Assembly (NCBI GenBank): GCA_050012175.1
Contig: JBEKHR010000006.1
Span: 62,001 to 126,000 of the forward strand
DNA length: 64,000 nt
Direction: 5' to 3'
Source: CAVROP01 sp050012175
Lineage (GTDB): Bacteria; Acidobacteriota; Terriglobia; UBA7540
In this document: positions 34,169 through 43,306 of the stretch, one piece after another
How the letters are laid out: each line of letters begins with the position of its first letter
How positions within the stretch are numbered: position 1 is the stretch's first letter
Notes under the pieces: model-generated
Seen by the model: only the letters and a program-made list of their open reading frames with translations
What the model was told of the DNA's origin: nothing
The model's database searches: none
Position numbers and translations under genes: made by a program

Positions 34169-35206
34169 TCAGTTCAGGAAGTAGGTGCGGTAGAGGGTGT
34201 CCCGTTTGACGGGACGGAAACCCGCCTCCTCGATGAGGCGGCGGAGCTGGTCCTCGCTGGAAGTGCGGGTGACGCCGGCGGCGCGAACCACGTTCTCCTC
34301 GATGAGGATGCTACCCACATCGTTGCCGCCGAAGCGCAGAGCAATCTGGCAGATCTTGTGGCCCGGGGTAAGCCAAGAGGCCTGGACGTTGAGGATGTTG
34401 TCCAGATAGATGCGGGAGACGGCAAGCGTTTTCAGGTAATCGACGGCGCTGGCTTCCTCCTTCACAAAGTTGCCGAGCGAGGTGTTCTCGCGTTGGAAGA
34501 GCCAGGGGATGAAGGCCGTGAAGCCGCCGGTTTCCTCTTGCAGTTGGCGCACGCGCGCGAAGTGGTTGATGCGATGCTCGAGCCTTTCTCCGCAGCCGAA
34601 CATCATGGTGGCGGTGGTGCGCATACCGAGCTGGTGCGCGGTGCGATGCACCAGGAGCCACTCCGCAGTGGTGCACTTCAGCCGCGCGATGCGCTGGCGC
34701 ACCTCGTCGTCCAGGATTTCCGCCCCGCCGCCAGGGATGGAATCGAGGCCGGCATCCATGAGACGCATAATCGCGTCACGAACATTCATGCCGGAGACTT
34801 CGGCGATGTTCAGAATCTCCGGAGCGGAGAAGCAGTGCAAATGAAGGAGGGGGTAACGCTGCCGGATGCTGGAGAGCAGCTTCTCGTAATAATCGATCTT
34901 GAGGTCAGGGTGAAGGCCGCCTTGCATGAGGATTCCCGTGCCACCCAGGGCGAGCGTTTCATCGATCTTCTCGAAGATCGACTCGAGCGGTTGGATGTAT
35001 CCCTCAGGCGAACCCACAGGCCGGTAGAAGGCGCAAAACGAGCAGTACTCCGTGCAAACATTGGTGTAGTTGATGTTGCGGTCGACGATGTACGTGACCA
35101 CACCTTCAGGATGGAGCCGCTTGCGCACGGCGTCAGCCTCAAAGCCGATGCCGAGCAAATCATCGGACTTCAGCATGTCGAGAGCTTGCGCAGGAGTTAA
35201 AGCCAT
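34169..35206 (-). CDS. mqnC: Cyclic dehypoxanthinyl futalosine synthase
   Basis: A 345-residue radical SAM enzyme of the futalosine menaquinone pathway. It cyclises dehypoxanthine futalosine to the spiro-compound that is then hydrolysed towards 1,4-dihydroxy-6-naphthoate. The [4Fe-4S] motif is CTEYCSFC at about residue 50, preceded by VDRNINYTNV; GGTGILMQGGLHPDL, LDSIPGGGAEI, TTATMMFGCGE and FIPWLFQ match MqnC. The ATG at 35206 has GAGAGGGA in the right place and the earlier in-frame start (35260) is unlikely. It is downstream of mqnA on the same strand, and a palindromic repeat lies between them. No mqnB, mqnD or mqnE is in the window. Confidence 0.96.
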   Translation of the reverse strand: MALTPAQALDMLKSDDLLGIGFEADAVRKRLHPEGVVTYIVDRNINYTNVCTEYCSFCAFYRPVGSPEGYIQPLESIFEKIDETLALGGTGILMQGGLHPDLKIDYYEKLLSSIRQRYPLLHLHCFSAPEILNIAEVSGMNVRDAIMRLMDAGLDSIPGGGAEILDDEVRQRIARLKCTTAEWLLVHRTAHQLGMRTTATMMFGCGERLEHRINHFARVRQLQEETGGFTAFIPWLFQRENTSLGNFVKEEASAVDYLKTLAVSRIYLDNILNVQASWLTPGHKICQIALRFGGNDVGSILIEENVVRAAGVTRTSSEDQLRRLIEEAGFRPVKRDTLYRTYFLN

Positions 35207-35275
35207 TGCCAAAGTCCCTCTCCGTCGGGTGAATTTCCGCAGGGCTGGTGCAGTGACCAATAATTGGGTGGACGC

Positions 35276-35338
35276 TGTAGCGCCGCCGTCCCGGCGGCAT
35301 TTGCCGGTCCCGCCGCGCGGGACCGGTGCTACGACGGG
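35276..35338. repeat. Palindromic repeat between mqnA and mqnC
   Basis: Starts GTAGCGCCGCCGTCCCGGCG and ends GACCGGTGCTAC, with inner hairpins (GCCGTCCCGGCGGC; GGTCCCGCCGCGCGGGACC). The outer GTAGC/GCTAC ends are inverted, a common dispersed form. It makes the mqnA-mqnC spacer 134 bp long. Confidence 0.65.
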
Positions 35339-35340
35339 TT

Positions 35341-36129
35341 TCAGACGAAGTACATTGCCTTTTCGACCGGTATGATGCCCGCCTCGCGCGCCAGCTTGAA
35401 GAAGAGGCGCAAGCCCTTGCAGTTCTCCTCATCCAGAGAATAATCGATATTCTCGGTCAAGTAAACCTTAACATCCGCAGGTTCCATATTGAGCTTCAGC
35501 GCGTATTCAGCGGCGATGTCATCAATGTGAGCAAGGCCGAACTCCCGCGACGCTTCGAAGTCTTTCCGGCACTTGGAGAGGTTCTTGTCTTCATGGCCCG
35601 CCCAGAAGGCGAAGACGAACGGCAATCCCGTGAACTTTTTCCATTCCGCGGCAAGGTCATAAACCTCCGCCGAGCCGCGATAGGTGAGCGCCGGATCGCC
35701 GATCACGAGCGCCGAATCAGCGCGCTTCAACATCTCGTGCGGTCGCGGGGCGGAGGGAATGAGGTGGACCGTGCGCGAGTAAAACTTGCCCAGCAGGATG
35801 CGAAGAAAGGCTACGGAAGTTCGCGAGGAGGTGTCCACTGCAACGCTCTGGATTTTTTCGATAGGAACCTTGCTCAAAAGAAGTACACTACGGACGCGCG
35901 ATTTCGAAGCGATGGAGATGCCGGCGATAATCTGCATGCGGTCCATGCGCTGGTACTCGATGACGGGGATGATGCCGATATCTGCATTCCCGTCCCGCAC
36001 CGCGTCCGCGCAATGGGCCGGAGTGGCGAACTGGAGTTCGTACTTGCCCTGCTGCGGGCCATGGAGCATGCCCCAAATCAGCGGCACAGAATTAAGGTAC
36101 TGAACGACGGAGATTCTGAGGGTAGACAT
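35341..36129 (-). CDS. mqnA: Chorismate dehydratase (futalosine pathway)
   Basis: A 262-residue periplasmic-binding-like enzyme that dehydrates chorismate to 3-[(1-carboxyvinyl)oxy]benzoate, the first step of the futalosine route to menaquinone. Landmarks are LRISVVQYLNSVPL, DIGIIPVIEYQRM, VDTSSRTSVAFLRILL, LVIGDPALTY, LPFVFAFWAGH and YLTENIDYSLDEENCKGLRL. The ATG at 36129 (MSTLRIS) fits the family N-terminus better than the upstream codon at 36144. No signal peptide is present, as expected for a cytoplasmic enzyme. It leads the mqnA-mqnC operon. Confidence 0.96.
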   Translation of the reverse strand: MSTLRISVVQYLNSVPLIWGMLHGPQQGKYELQFATPAHCADAVRDGNADIGIIPVIEYQRMDRMQIIAGISIASKSRVRSVLLLSKVPIEKIQSVAVDTSSRTSVAFLRILLGKFYSRTVHLIPSAPRPHEMLKRADSALVIGDPALTYRGSAEVYDLAAEWKKFTGLPFVFAFWAGHEDKNLSKCRKDFEASREFGLAHIDDIAAEYALKLNMEPADVKVYLTENIDYSLDEENCKGLRLFFKLAREAGIIPVEKAMYFV

Positions 36130-36551
36130 ATAGATCACAGCCAAATGGAAACCACAATTCTATCCCAACGTTCGGCTCTGTCAAACTTCACGCGGGCGGA
36201 TATAGCCCAACGGTGATTCCCCTCCTTGGCTAAGGAGGGGAGCTGTTCTCATGGCAGCGAAGGATGTCGGCAGTTCGCGAGAAGAATCCACTGGCCGGAG
36301 GTACAAGCAAACTGCGGGGATTCTTCGGCCCCCAAAGAACGGGGTCCTCAGAATGACATGGAGCATGGCCGGATTCCGAGCCGGCGCTTCGAGGCAAAAC
36401 TTTTCTTCTTGCCTCCGCATCTCATGTTCTGCGATTTTAGAGGAGCGCCAGCACCGATGGCGAAGGGTTGGGTCGGCGGTCCGGAGCCGTGGCGTGTGCG
36501 TAGAAAAGGCGCAAGCTTGGAAAACAACTCTGCGCAAGGTGGTAAGGAAAC
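36130..36551. other. Divergent intergenic region
   Basis: Between the mqnA start and the dprA start. No gene or clear promoter element was recognised. Confidence 0.5.
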
Positions 36552-37688
36552 TTGAGCGATGAGAACACCCAATTCTGGCTGGGGCTGACGAAGCTCGAAG
36601 GTCTGGGCGTACGCGGCGCGCACAGGCTGGTGGAGCATTTCGGTTCGCCGCAGGCCGCCTACATGGCCTCGCTGACGGAGCTTGAAAGCTGCGGAATTCC
36701 GGCGCGAGTGGCGCAGTCGATCTTTGCTCAGGCGGGATTGAAGGAAGCCTCCAGAGACCTCGAAGCCTCCGCCAAAGCGGCTTGCCAAGTTGTGGCGTAC
36801 TCCAGCGACGATTATCCTCCGCGGCTCAAACAAATCCCCGACCCGCCGTTGGTCCTCTATGTTCGTGGGGATGTCAAGGTACTTTCGCGTTATGCGCTGG
36901 CCATCGTCGGCACGCGGCGGCCGACGGCTTATGGCGGCCAGGTGGCGCAGCGGCTGGCGCACGACCTCGCGCAGAGGCAGTTGGTAATCGTGAGCGGGTT
37001 AGCTCGGGGTATCGATTCTGCGGCGCATCGCGGCGCCCTCGAAGCAGCGGGAAAGACGGTGGCGGTTCTGGGCTCGGGGATTGACGTGATTTATCCCCGT
37101 GAAAACAAGCGGCTGGCTGAACAAGTCACCGAGTGCGGCGCATTGATTTCGGAATTTCCGCCCGGCACTTCACCCGCTCCCGAGAACTTTCCCATTCGAA
37201 ACCGCACGATCAGCGGACTTGCGCTGGGCGTAGTGGTTGTGGAGGCGGCGGAATACAGCGGCTCCTTGATTACAGCGCGCCTGGCCCTCGAGCAGAACCG
37301 TGAGGTGTTCGCCGTGCCGGGCAACATAACTTCGGCGCAGAGCTTCGGCCCCAATCACCTGATAAAGCAGGGCGCCAAGCTCGTGGATGAATGGATGGAT
37401 GTAATCGAAGAGTTCCCTGCGGAAATCCGCATGCAACTTCTCCCTCCCGTGGAAGCATCGGATGAAGCTGCAGCTCAACCTCAGACGGGGTCGCTTTTTG
37501 AACAGTCCTTGACGCCGGACCAGAAAGCGGTGTTTGATGTGTTGCGCGCCGACCAGCCCCTGTTTGTGGATGCGATACTGACTTCGTCGTCGATCCCACA
37601 GCCGCGGGTGATGACGGCTCTCCTGGAGCTTGAAATGGCGGGAGTGATCCGGCAGTTGCCGGGAAAGAATTTTATCCGTAAACTTTAG
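36552..37688 (+). CDS. dprA: DNA-processing protein DprA (Smf)
   Basis: A 378-residue protein that loads RecA onto incoming single-stranded DNA in natural transformation. The Rossmann-like core shows LAIVGTRRPTAYGG, LVIVSGLARGIDSAAHRGAL, TVAVLGSGIDVIYPREN and PIRNRTISGLALG, all family hallmarks; an N-terminal helix-hairpin-like part (ARVAQSIF) and a C-terminal winged-helix-like region (QKAVFDVLRADQPLFVDAIL) complete it. The start is TTG with AAGGA just before it. It begins the dprA-topA-trmFO-xerC cluster, 12 bp before topA, so the two are surely co-transcribed. Confidence 0.96.
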   Translation: MSDENTQFWLGLTKLEGLGVRGAHRLVEHFGSPQAAYMASLTELESCGIPARVAQSIFAQAGLKEASRDLEASAKAACQVVAYSSDDYPPRLKQIPDPPLVLYVRGDVKVLSRYALAIVGTRRPTAYGGQVAQRLAHDLAQRQLVIVSGLARGIDSAAHRGALEAAGKTVAVLGSGIDVIYPRENKRLAEQVTECGALISEFPPGTSPAPENFPIRNRTISGLALGVVVVEAAEYSGSLITARLALEQNREVFAVPGNITSAQSFGPNHLIKQGAKLVDEWMDVIEEFPAEIRMQLLPPVEASDEAAAQPQTGSLFEQSLTPDQKAVFDVLRADQPLFVDAILTSSSIPQPRVMTALLELEMAGVIRQLPGKNFIRKL

Positions 37689-37700
37689 GAAAGTTCTTCT

Positions 37701-40118
37701 ATGGGTAAATCGCTGGTCATTGTCGAATCGCCGGCCAAGGCAAGAACGATCAACAAATACCTTGGATCGAACTATCTGGTAAAGGCCTCCCTGGGGCACG
37801 TGTTGGACTTGCCCAAAAAGGACCTGGGCGTGGACCTCGCCCACAATTTCAAACCAACCTACATTACCATTCCCGGCCGCAAGGCTATCATCGCGGAGTT
37901 GAAGTCCGCGGCGGCAAAATCAGATGCCATTTACCTGGCTGCCGACCCGGACCGGGAAGGCGAAGCCATCTGCGCCCACTTGCGCGAGTTACTGAACGGC
38001 AAGAAGCGAAAATTCTTTCGCGTACTCTTCAACGAGATCACTCGCGACGCCATCCGCGAAGCTTTCAAGATTCCGGGAGAGATCGACTCCAAGCTGGTGG
38101 ACGCGCAGCAGGCGCGGCGCATTCTGGACCGTCTGGTGGGCTACCAGGTAAGCCCGCTGCTTTGGGACAAGGTGAAGCGGGGAATCTCGGCGGGGCGTGT
38201 CCAAACCGTGGCTTTGCGCCTGATCGTCGAGCGCGAGCGGGAAATTCAGGCCTTCCAGAAGAAGGAATACTGGACCATCAGCGCCCGCGTGGAAGGCAAG
38301 AACCCTCCCCCCTTCGACGCGCGCCTGGTGAAGTTCCAGGGCAAAGACCTGGAGATCCCCGACCAGGCGACAGCCGACCGAATCGTCAACGCGATCAAGG
38401 CTGCGAATCTAGTGGTGGAGTCGGTGACCACCACGGAGAAGCGGAAGTATCCGGTGCCGCCGTTCATCACCAGCAAGCTACAGCAAGAAGCCGTCCGCAA
38501 GCTCCACTTCCCTGCCAGAAAAACCATGCTGCTGGCCCAGCGTCTTTACGAGGGCCTGGAGATTGGTGACGAAGGCTCGGTCGGCCTCATTACCTACATG
38601 CGCACAGACTCCACTCGTGTGGCGGAAGGCGCCCTGAGTGCCGTGCGCGGTTACATCCTGACCACTTTCGGGAAGAATTATCTTCCCCCTGCACCCATAC
38701 ACTATAAGAGCAAGAAAGGCGCCCAGGACGCCCACGAAGCCATCCGGCCAACCGACGCGACCCGAAGCCCCGACTCCATCAAGAGGTACCTCAGCCCGGA
38801 CGAGTTCAAATTGTATAAGCTCATCTGGCAGCGTTTTGTGGCCTCGCAAATGACTCCGGCGGTCTTTGACCAGACCACGATCGACATCTCTGCCGGCGAC
38901 TACTTGCTGCGCGCTACAGGCTCGGTGGAGAAGTTCAATGGCTTCCGCGCCGTTTACGAAGAAAGCAAGGACGAGAAGGCGGAAATGGAGGAAGATGAGG
39001 AACTGAAACTCCGCCTGCCGCAGGTTGAGCAGGGCGAAAGGCTCAAGCTGCGGAAGATTCTGCCGGAACAGCACTTCACCGAACCTCCCCCACGATTCAA
39101 CGAAGCCACGCTAGTGAAGGCGTTGGAGGAAAAAGGCATCGGCAGGCCCTCCACCTACGCCACAATCCTCTCGATCATCCAGAACCGCGAATACGTGGAG
39201 AAACTACAGGGCCGTTTTTATCCCTCAGAACTTGGGATGCTGGTAAGCGATCTGTTGGTGAAGAACTTCAGCGACATCTTCGAGGTGGCTTACACCGCCC
39301 GCATGGAAGAAGAGCTGGACGAAGTCGAAGAAGGGAAACTCACCTGGACGGAAGCTCTCAGTGAGTTCTACAAGAAGTTCAAGAAAGATTTGCGGGTCGC
39401 CGAACGCGAGATGGTGGACATCAAGGGAGAAGGCATCCCGACCGAGGTGAAGTGTGAGAAGTGCGGCAAGCCCATGGTGATCCGGCTGGGACGCAACGGC
39501 CAATTCCTCTCCTGCACGGGCTATCCCGAGTGCGATGGAACCAGCGACCTGCCGCCTGAGCTGGCTGCGAAATACGCCAGTGGCGGGCCTCCGGCGCCCG
39601 AACTCCCAGAACAAGCCTGCGAAAAATGCGGCAAGCCCATGGCCGTCAAGCGCGGCCGCTTCGGATTCTTCCTGGCTTGCACGGGTTATCCCGAATGCCG
39701 GAACACCAAGAAAATCGTGATGAAGGAAGGCGCCGCGACGGTCGTCAGCGACACGCTGCTGGAGGAGAAGTGTCCTGAATGCGGCAGCCACCTGGTGCTC
39801 AAGCACGGCCGCTACGGGCAGTTCACCGCCTGCAGCAACTATCCGCAATGCAAATACGTGAAGCGACAGACCCTCGGTATTCCCTGTCCCGAAAAAGGCT
39901 GCACGGGTGAACTGGTCGCGCGCCGCACGCGCAAAGGCAAGACCTTTTACGGGTGCAGCCGCTACCCCAACTGCAAGTTCACCGCCTGGGACAAACCCGT
40001 CAACGAACCCTGCCCCCATTGCGGCTATCCCCTCCTGCTCGAGAAGCATAAGAAGGACGGCCCCCCCATCCGCTACTGCCCGAATGAAGCCTGTAAATTC
40101 CAGCGGGCGGTGGCGTAA
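37701..40118 (+). CDS. topA: DNA topoisomerase I
   Basis: An 805-residue type IA topoisomerase that relaxes negative supercoils. The TOPRIM domain shows SLVIVESPAKARTINKYLG and DPDREGEAI; the active-site tyrosine is Y299 in GLITYMRTDSTR. Five zinc-ribbon units follow at the C-terminus: CEKCGKPMVIRLG..CTGYPEC, CEKCGKPMAVKRG..CTGYPEC, CPECGSHLVLKHG..CSNYPQC, CPEKGC..CSRYPNC and CPHCGYPLLLEKH..CPNEAC. The number is more than the usual three or four. It sits 12 bp after dprA. Confidence 0.97.
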   Translation: MGKSLVIVESPAKARTINKYLGSNYLVKASLGHVLDLPKKDLGVDLAHNFKPTYITIPGRKAIIAELKSAAAKSDAIYLAADPDREGEAICAHLRELLNGKKRKFFRVLFNEITRDAIREAFKIPGEIDSKLVDAQQARRILDRLVGYQVSPLLWDKVKRGISAGRVQTVALRLIVEREREIQAFQKKEYWTISARVEGKNPPPFDARLVKFQGKDLEIPDQATADRIVNAIKAANLVVESVTTTEKRKYPVPPFITSKLQQEAVRKLHFPARKTMLLAQRLYEGLEIGDEGSVGLITYMRTDSTRVAEGALSAVRGYILTTFGKNYLPPAPIHYKSKKGAQDAHEAIRPTDATRSPDSIKRYLSPDEFKLYKLIWQRFVASQMTPAVFDQTTIDISAGDYLLRATGSVEKFNGFRAVYEESKDEKAEMEEDEELKLRLPQVEQGERLKLRKILPEQHFTEPPPRFNEATLVKALEEKGIGRPSTYATILSIIQNREYVEKLQGRFYPSELGMLVSDLLVKNFSDIFEVAYTARMEEELDEVEEGKLTWTEALSEFYKKFKKDLRVAEREMVDIKGEGIPTEVKCEKCGKPMVIRLGRNGQFLSCTGYPECDGTSDLPPELAAKYASGGPPAPELPEQACEKCGKPMAVKRGRFGFFLACTGYPECRNTKKIVMKEGAATVVSDTLLEEKCPECGSHLVLKHGRYGQFTACSNYPQCKYVKRQTLGIPCPEKGCTGELVARRTRKGKTFYGCSRYPNCKFTAWDKPVNEPCPHCGYPLLLEKHKKDGPPIRYCPNEACKFQRAVA

Positions 40119-40493
40119 GAATAAGTTGAGAGTCGACAGTCGAGGGTCGAAAGTCCGTTGACACTTTGGTTGGACCAAGCTCCCTGTGCACAATCGGCTC
40201 GCCTTCTTCCACGGGTAGTGGCGTCATTTGGAATGGGACCCCTTTCGACCCGCAGGCGGAGTGCCTTCTGTGCTGCTATAATCACTCACAGTGTGGTTGT
40301 TGGCCGCAACCAAATCGGTGCTCTTCGTGTCCTCCGTGCCTCTCGAGCTCTAACATTGAGCACACGGAGCACCTCCGTGACCTCCGTGTTGAAGCTCTTC
40401 TGGCCACGGAGGGCAGGGAGACGCCGGTGACGCGGAGAGAATTTTGCGCAGTGCGCGAAGAAGATAGCAACCAGTGCCACAGAAGGGCCTTTG
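40119..40493. other. Intergenic region with short CTCCGTG repeats
   Basis: No gene. CTCCGTG occurs several times around 40329-40420 in a tandem-like pattern, including an inverted ..CACGGAG.. copy. Nothing else recognised. Confidence 0.55.
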
Positions 40494-41873
40494 ATGAGGG
40501 CGGTCACGATCGCCGGAGGCGGGCTGGCAGGCAGTGAAGCCGCCTGGCAACTCGCTGTCCGGGACATTTCCGTTACGCTGTATGAGATGCGGCCGGCGCG
40601 CTCGACGCCCGCCCACAAGACGGACCGTTTAGCGGAGCTGGTTTGCAGCAACTCGCTGAAGTCGAACACGCCGGGCGCCGCCTCGTGGCTCCTGAAGGAA
40701 GAATTGCGCCGCTCCGGGTCGCTCCTGTTAAAGCTTGCTGGTGAGTGCGCCGTTCCAGGTGGCGGGGCATTGGCGGTTGACCGAGAGCGATTCTCGGCGT
40801 CCGTCACTCAGGCGCTCGGCGAGCACCCACTCGTCACCATACGCCGCGAAGAGCTGCGGGAAATTCCCTCCGACGGTCTTGTAGTAATCGCCACTGGCCC
40901 CCTCACCTCGGACGCCTTGACGCGCTGCCTTCAGGCGCTCACGGGCTCCGAAAACCTGGCATTCTACGATTCCATCAGTCCCATCGTCGATGCCGAAACG
41001 CTGAACCATGAACGCCTCTTCCCTGCCTCACGCTACGGAAAGGGCGGCCGTGATGACTACCTGAACTGCCCCCTGAACGAAGCGGAATACTGCGCCTTCT
41101 ATGACGCGCTGCGAGGCGCGGAGACAGTGCCGGCGCATGAATTCGAAGACCTGAATTACTTCGAGGCCTGCCTGCCCATCGAAGAACTGGCGCGGCGAGG
41201 GTACGACACGCTTCGCTTCGGCCCCATGAAGCCCGTGGGCCTGCTCGACCCGCGGACCGGCAAGCAGCCCTTCGCCGTGGTGCAGCTCCGGGCCGAAAAC
41301 CTGCGCTTTTCAAGCTACAACCTGGTGGGGTTCCAGAACCATCTCAAGTTTCCCGAGCAGGGGCGCATCCTGCGCATGATCCCCGGGCTCGAAAATGCCG
41401 AGTTCTTGCGCTTCGGGCAGATGCATCGCAACACTTATATCAATGCGCCAAGGCTGCTCGAGGCCGACCTCAGCCTTCGTGCCGCGCCCAACGTCTTCAT
41501 CGCAGGCCAGCTATGCGGAGTGGAAGGATACGTGGAGTGCATCGCCACCGGGTTCCTTGCCGGAGCGGCGTTGGCTCAGCAGGTGGCAGGGGCTGCCTTC
41601 ACGCCGCCCCCGCGCACCACGGCGCTCGGGTCGCTGCTCCACTATACTTCGCACGCCGACCCCGGCAACTATCAGCCTGCCAACATTTCTTTCGATTTGC
41701 TTCCCCCCCTGGAGAACCTGCCCAGGGTCATCGCGCGTGACCGTGGCGCCCGGCGCGCGAGACAATGTGAGAGAGCCCTTGCCGACCTCCAGATGTGGAT
41801 TCAAACACTCTGTACTTATAATAGAATTCCAGGATTACAGGAACCTTGGGTAACGGTGCGTGAAAGTGGGTGA
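40494..41873 (+). CDS. trmFO: Methylenetetrahydrofolate-tRNA-(uracil-5-)-methyltransferase
   Basis: A 459-residue FAD/folate enzyme that forms ribothymidine at position 54 of tRNA. The N-terminus shows the dinucleotide-binding motif TIAGGGLAGSEAAWQLA and the TrmFO-specific YEMRPARSTPAHKTDRLAEL VCSNSLKS; later parts include FYDSISPIVDAET, LNCPLNEAEY, FGPMKPVGLLDPRTGKQPFA and GQLCGVEGYVECIATGFLAG. The ATG at 40494 is preferred over the in-frame TTG one codon earlier; GAAGGG precedes it. It is part of the dprA-topA-trmFO-xerC cluster. Confidence 0.97.
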   Translation: MRAVTIAGGGLAGSEAAWQLAVRDISVTLYEMRPARSTPAHKTDRLAELVCSNSLKSNTPGAASWLLKEELRRSGSLLLKLAGECAVPGGGALAVDRERFSASVTQALGEHPLVTIRREELREIPSDGLVVIATGPLTSDALTRCLQALTGSENLAFYDSISPIVDAETLNHERLFPASRYGKGGRDDYLNCPLNEAEYCAFYDALRGAETVPAHEFEDLNYFEACLPIEELARRGYDTLRFGPMKPVGLLDPRTGKQPFAVVQLRAENLRFSSYNLVGFQNHLKFPEQGRILRMIPGLENAEFLRFGQMHRNTYINAPRLLEADLSLRAAPNVFIAGQLCGVEGYVECIATGFLAGAALAQQVAGAAFTPPPRTTALGSLLHYTSHADPGNYQPANISFDLLPPLENLPRVIARDRGARRARQCERALADLQMWIQTLCTYNRIPGLQEPWVTVRESG

Positions 41874-42118
41874 AGCGCTCTGGAGTGCGGCAGCTTGCTG
41901 CCGCTTTTGGTCAGGCCAGCTTGCTGGCCGTGCACAGGAGCGCGGTGCCCGGAGCGGTGGAAGTGCGAGCAAGCTCGCAGGAGGAAGGCGGCAGCTTTCT
42001 GCCGCTTTCTCTCGCCCCGCCGGCCAGCTTGCTGGCCGTGCACAGGAGCGCGGTGCCCGGAGCGGTGAAGCGCGGGCAAGCTCGCAGGAGGAAAGCGGCA
42101 GCAAGCTGCCGCACTCCA
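41872..42118. repeat. Composite palindromic repeat R2, copy b
   Basis: The outer arms are GAAGCGCTCTGGAGTGCGGC and GGCAGCAAGCTGCCGCACTC CA, as in copy a at 34012. Inside, GGCCAGCTTGCTGGCCGTGC followed by ACAGGAGCGCGGTGCCCGGA occurs twice, at 41914 and 42022, 108 bp apart. It fills the trmFO-xerC gap and is read through in frame with xerC, making a falsely long ORF. Confidence 0.8.
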
Positions 42119-42147
42119 AAGCGCCTACGGCGTCACGGATGGTCGTC

Positions 42148-43062
42148 ATGGATGAACTCATCGAGCGCTACGTCAACTACCTCCGGTACGAGCGGAATGC
42201 CTCCCCGCACACGGTCCGTAACTACCGCAGCGACCTCCTACAGTTCCGGGATTACCTGGCGGAGGGCCGCGCCACCGCCGCTGTTGATGTCCGATCGGTC
42301 GACGCTTTGCGCATCCGCGGCTTCCTCAGCATTCTTTTCTCTAGGCAAGAAAAGAAATCGTCCATCGCCCGCAAACTCTCGGCGGTGAGGGCATTCTTTA
42401 AGTTCTTGAAGCGCGAGGGAGTGCTGGCCGAGAATCCTTCCACGCTAGTCTCGACTCCCAAGCAGGACAAGACCCTTCCCAGGATCATGACTGAGGAAGA
42501 AATGAACACTTTCCTCGACGCCGTAGCCGAAGCCACCAAAACCGGAGAGCTCGCGATGCGGCGCGACCGCGCGCTGCTGGAAATGCTTTACGCCTCGGGC
42601 CTGCGCGTGAGCGAATTGGTGGGCCTGGATCTCCGCAGCGTGAACTTCGGAGACTGCATGGTGCTCGTCCGCGGCAAGGGACGAAAGGAAAGGATTGTAC
42701 CGTTCCACTCAAAGGCCAAGCAGGCCCTGGAAGATTACCTCCCGGTCCGGCAAAGAATCCTCCAGGAAAGGAAGAAGTCCGGCCAGCAGGCCCTGTTTTT
42801 GAATGTGTGGGGGGAGCGGCTCACCACACGCTCCGTGGACCGGCTGGTGAAAAAGTACGTCCGGTACTACGGGCCGGCGGTAAAGGTCAGCCCACATTCG
42901 CTCCGCCATGCTTTTGCCTCTCACCTCCTCACGGAGGGAGCTGACCTGAGGGCAATCCAGGAAATGCTGGGGCACGCCAGCCTCTCAACTACGCAGAAGT
43001 ACACTCAGGTCTCAATCAAACAGTTAATCGAGGTCTACGACAAAACCCACCCCAAGGCGTAA
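42148..43062 (+). CDS. xerC: Tyrosine recombinase XerC
   Basis: From the ATG at 42148 the protein has 304 residues, as is normal for XerC/XerD. It resolves chromosome dimers at dif. The N-terminal SAM-like domain reads LIERYVNYLRYERNASPHTV. Catalytic residues are R153 (SGLRVSEL), K177 (RGKGRK), H250 and R253 (PHSLRHAFASHL), H276 (MLGHASL) and Y285 (TQKYTQV). An alternative ATG is at 42139. The ORF stays open upstream through repeat R2b to 41860, but that part has no family match. Gene order after topA and trmFO supports XerC; XerD is not excluded from sequence alone. Confidence 0.94.
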   Translation: MDELIERYVNYLRYERNASPHTVRNYRSDLLQFRDYLAEGRATAAVDVRSVDALRIRGFLSILFSRQEKKSSIARKLSAVRAFFKFLKREGVLAENPSTLVSTPKQDKTLPRIMTEEEMNTFLDAVAEATKTGELAMRRDRALLEMLYASGLRVSELVGLDLRSVNFGDCMVLVRGKGRKERIVPFHSKAKQALEDYLPVRQRILQERKKSGQQALFLNVWGERLTTRSVDRLVKKYVRYYGPAVKVSPHSLRHAFASHLLTEGADLRAIQEMLGHASLSTTQKYTQVSIKQLIEVYDKTHPKA

Positions 43063-43306
43063 GGTTAAATCCCAAGGCAGAAGAGCAGGTGTCAGGTGCC
43101 AGGGGTCAGGTGACAGGTGCTAGAGGCTGGCCCTTGATGTTTTAGCGGTTGGCTCCGAGATGTTCCGGGACAACCCCTTCACACTCCTTCTTGCCCACTC
43201 CTGGTTGGTATCCCCGCCATTACCCTCATCAATCACCTTCTGGAGGGGCGGTTGAAGCGCGCACACTTCTGCCCTTTGATTTCCCTCAGACTCGCCTGGG
43301 TCTCTT

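Noticed and set aside
33959..35200. 413-codon plus-strand ORF
   Set aside because: Antisense of mqnC, continued by an open frame through repeat R2a.
40320..40430. Repeated CTCCGTG units, possible CRISPR
   Set aside because: Units are 7 bp, irregularly spaced and not separated by unique spacers of constant length.
41860..42147. N-terminal extension of the XerC ORF
   Set aside because: It runs through the R2b repeat; the recombinase family starts at MDELIERYV.
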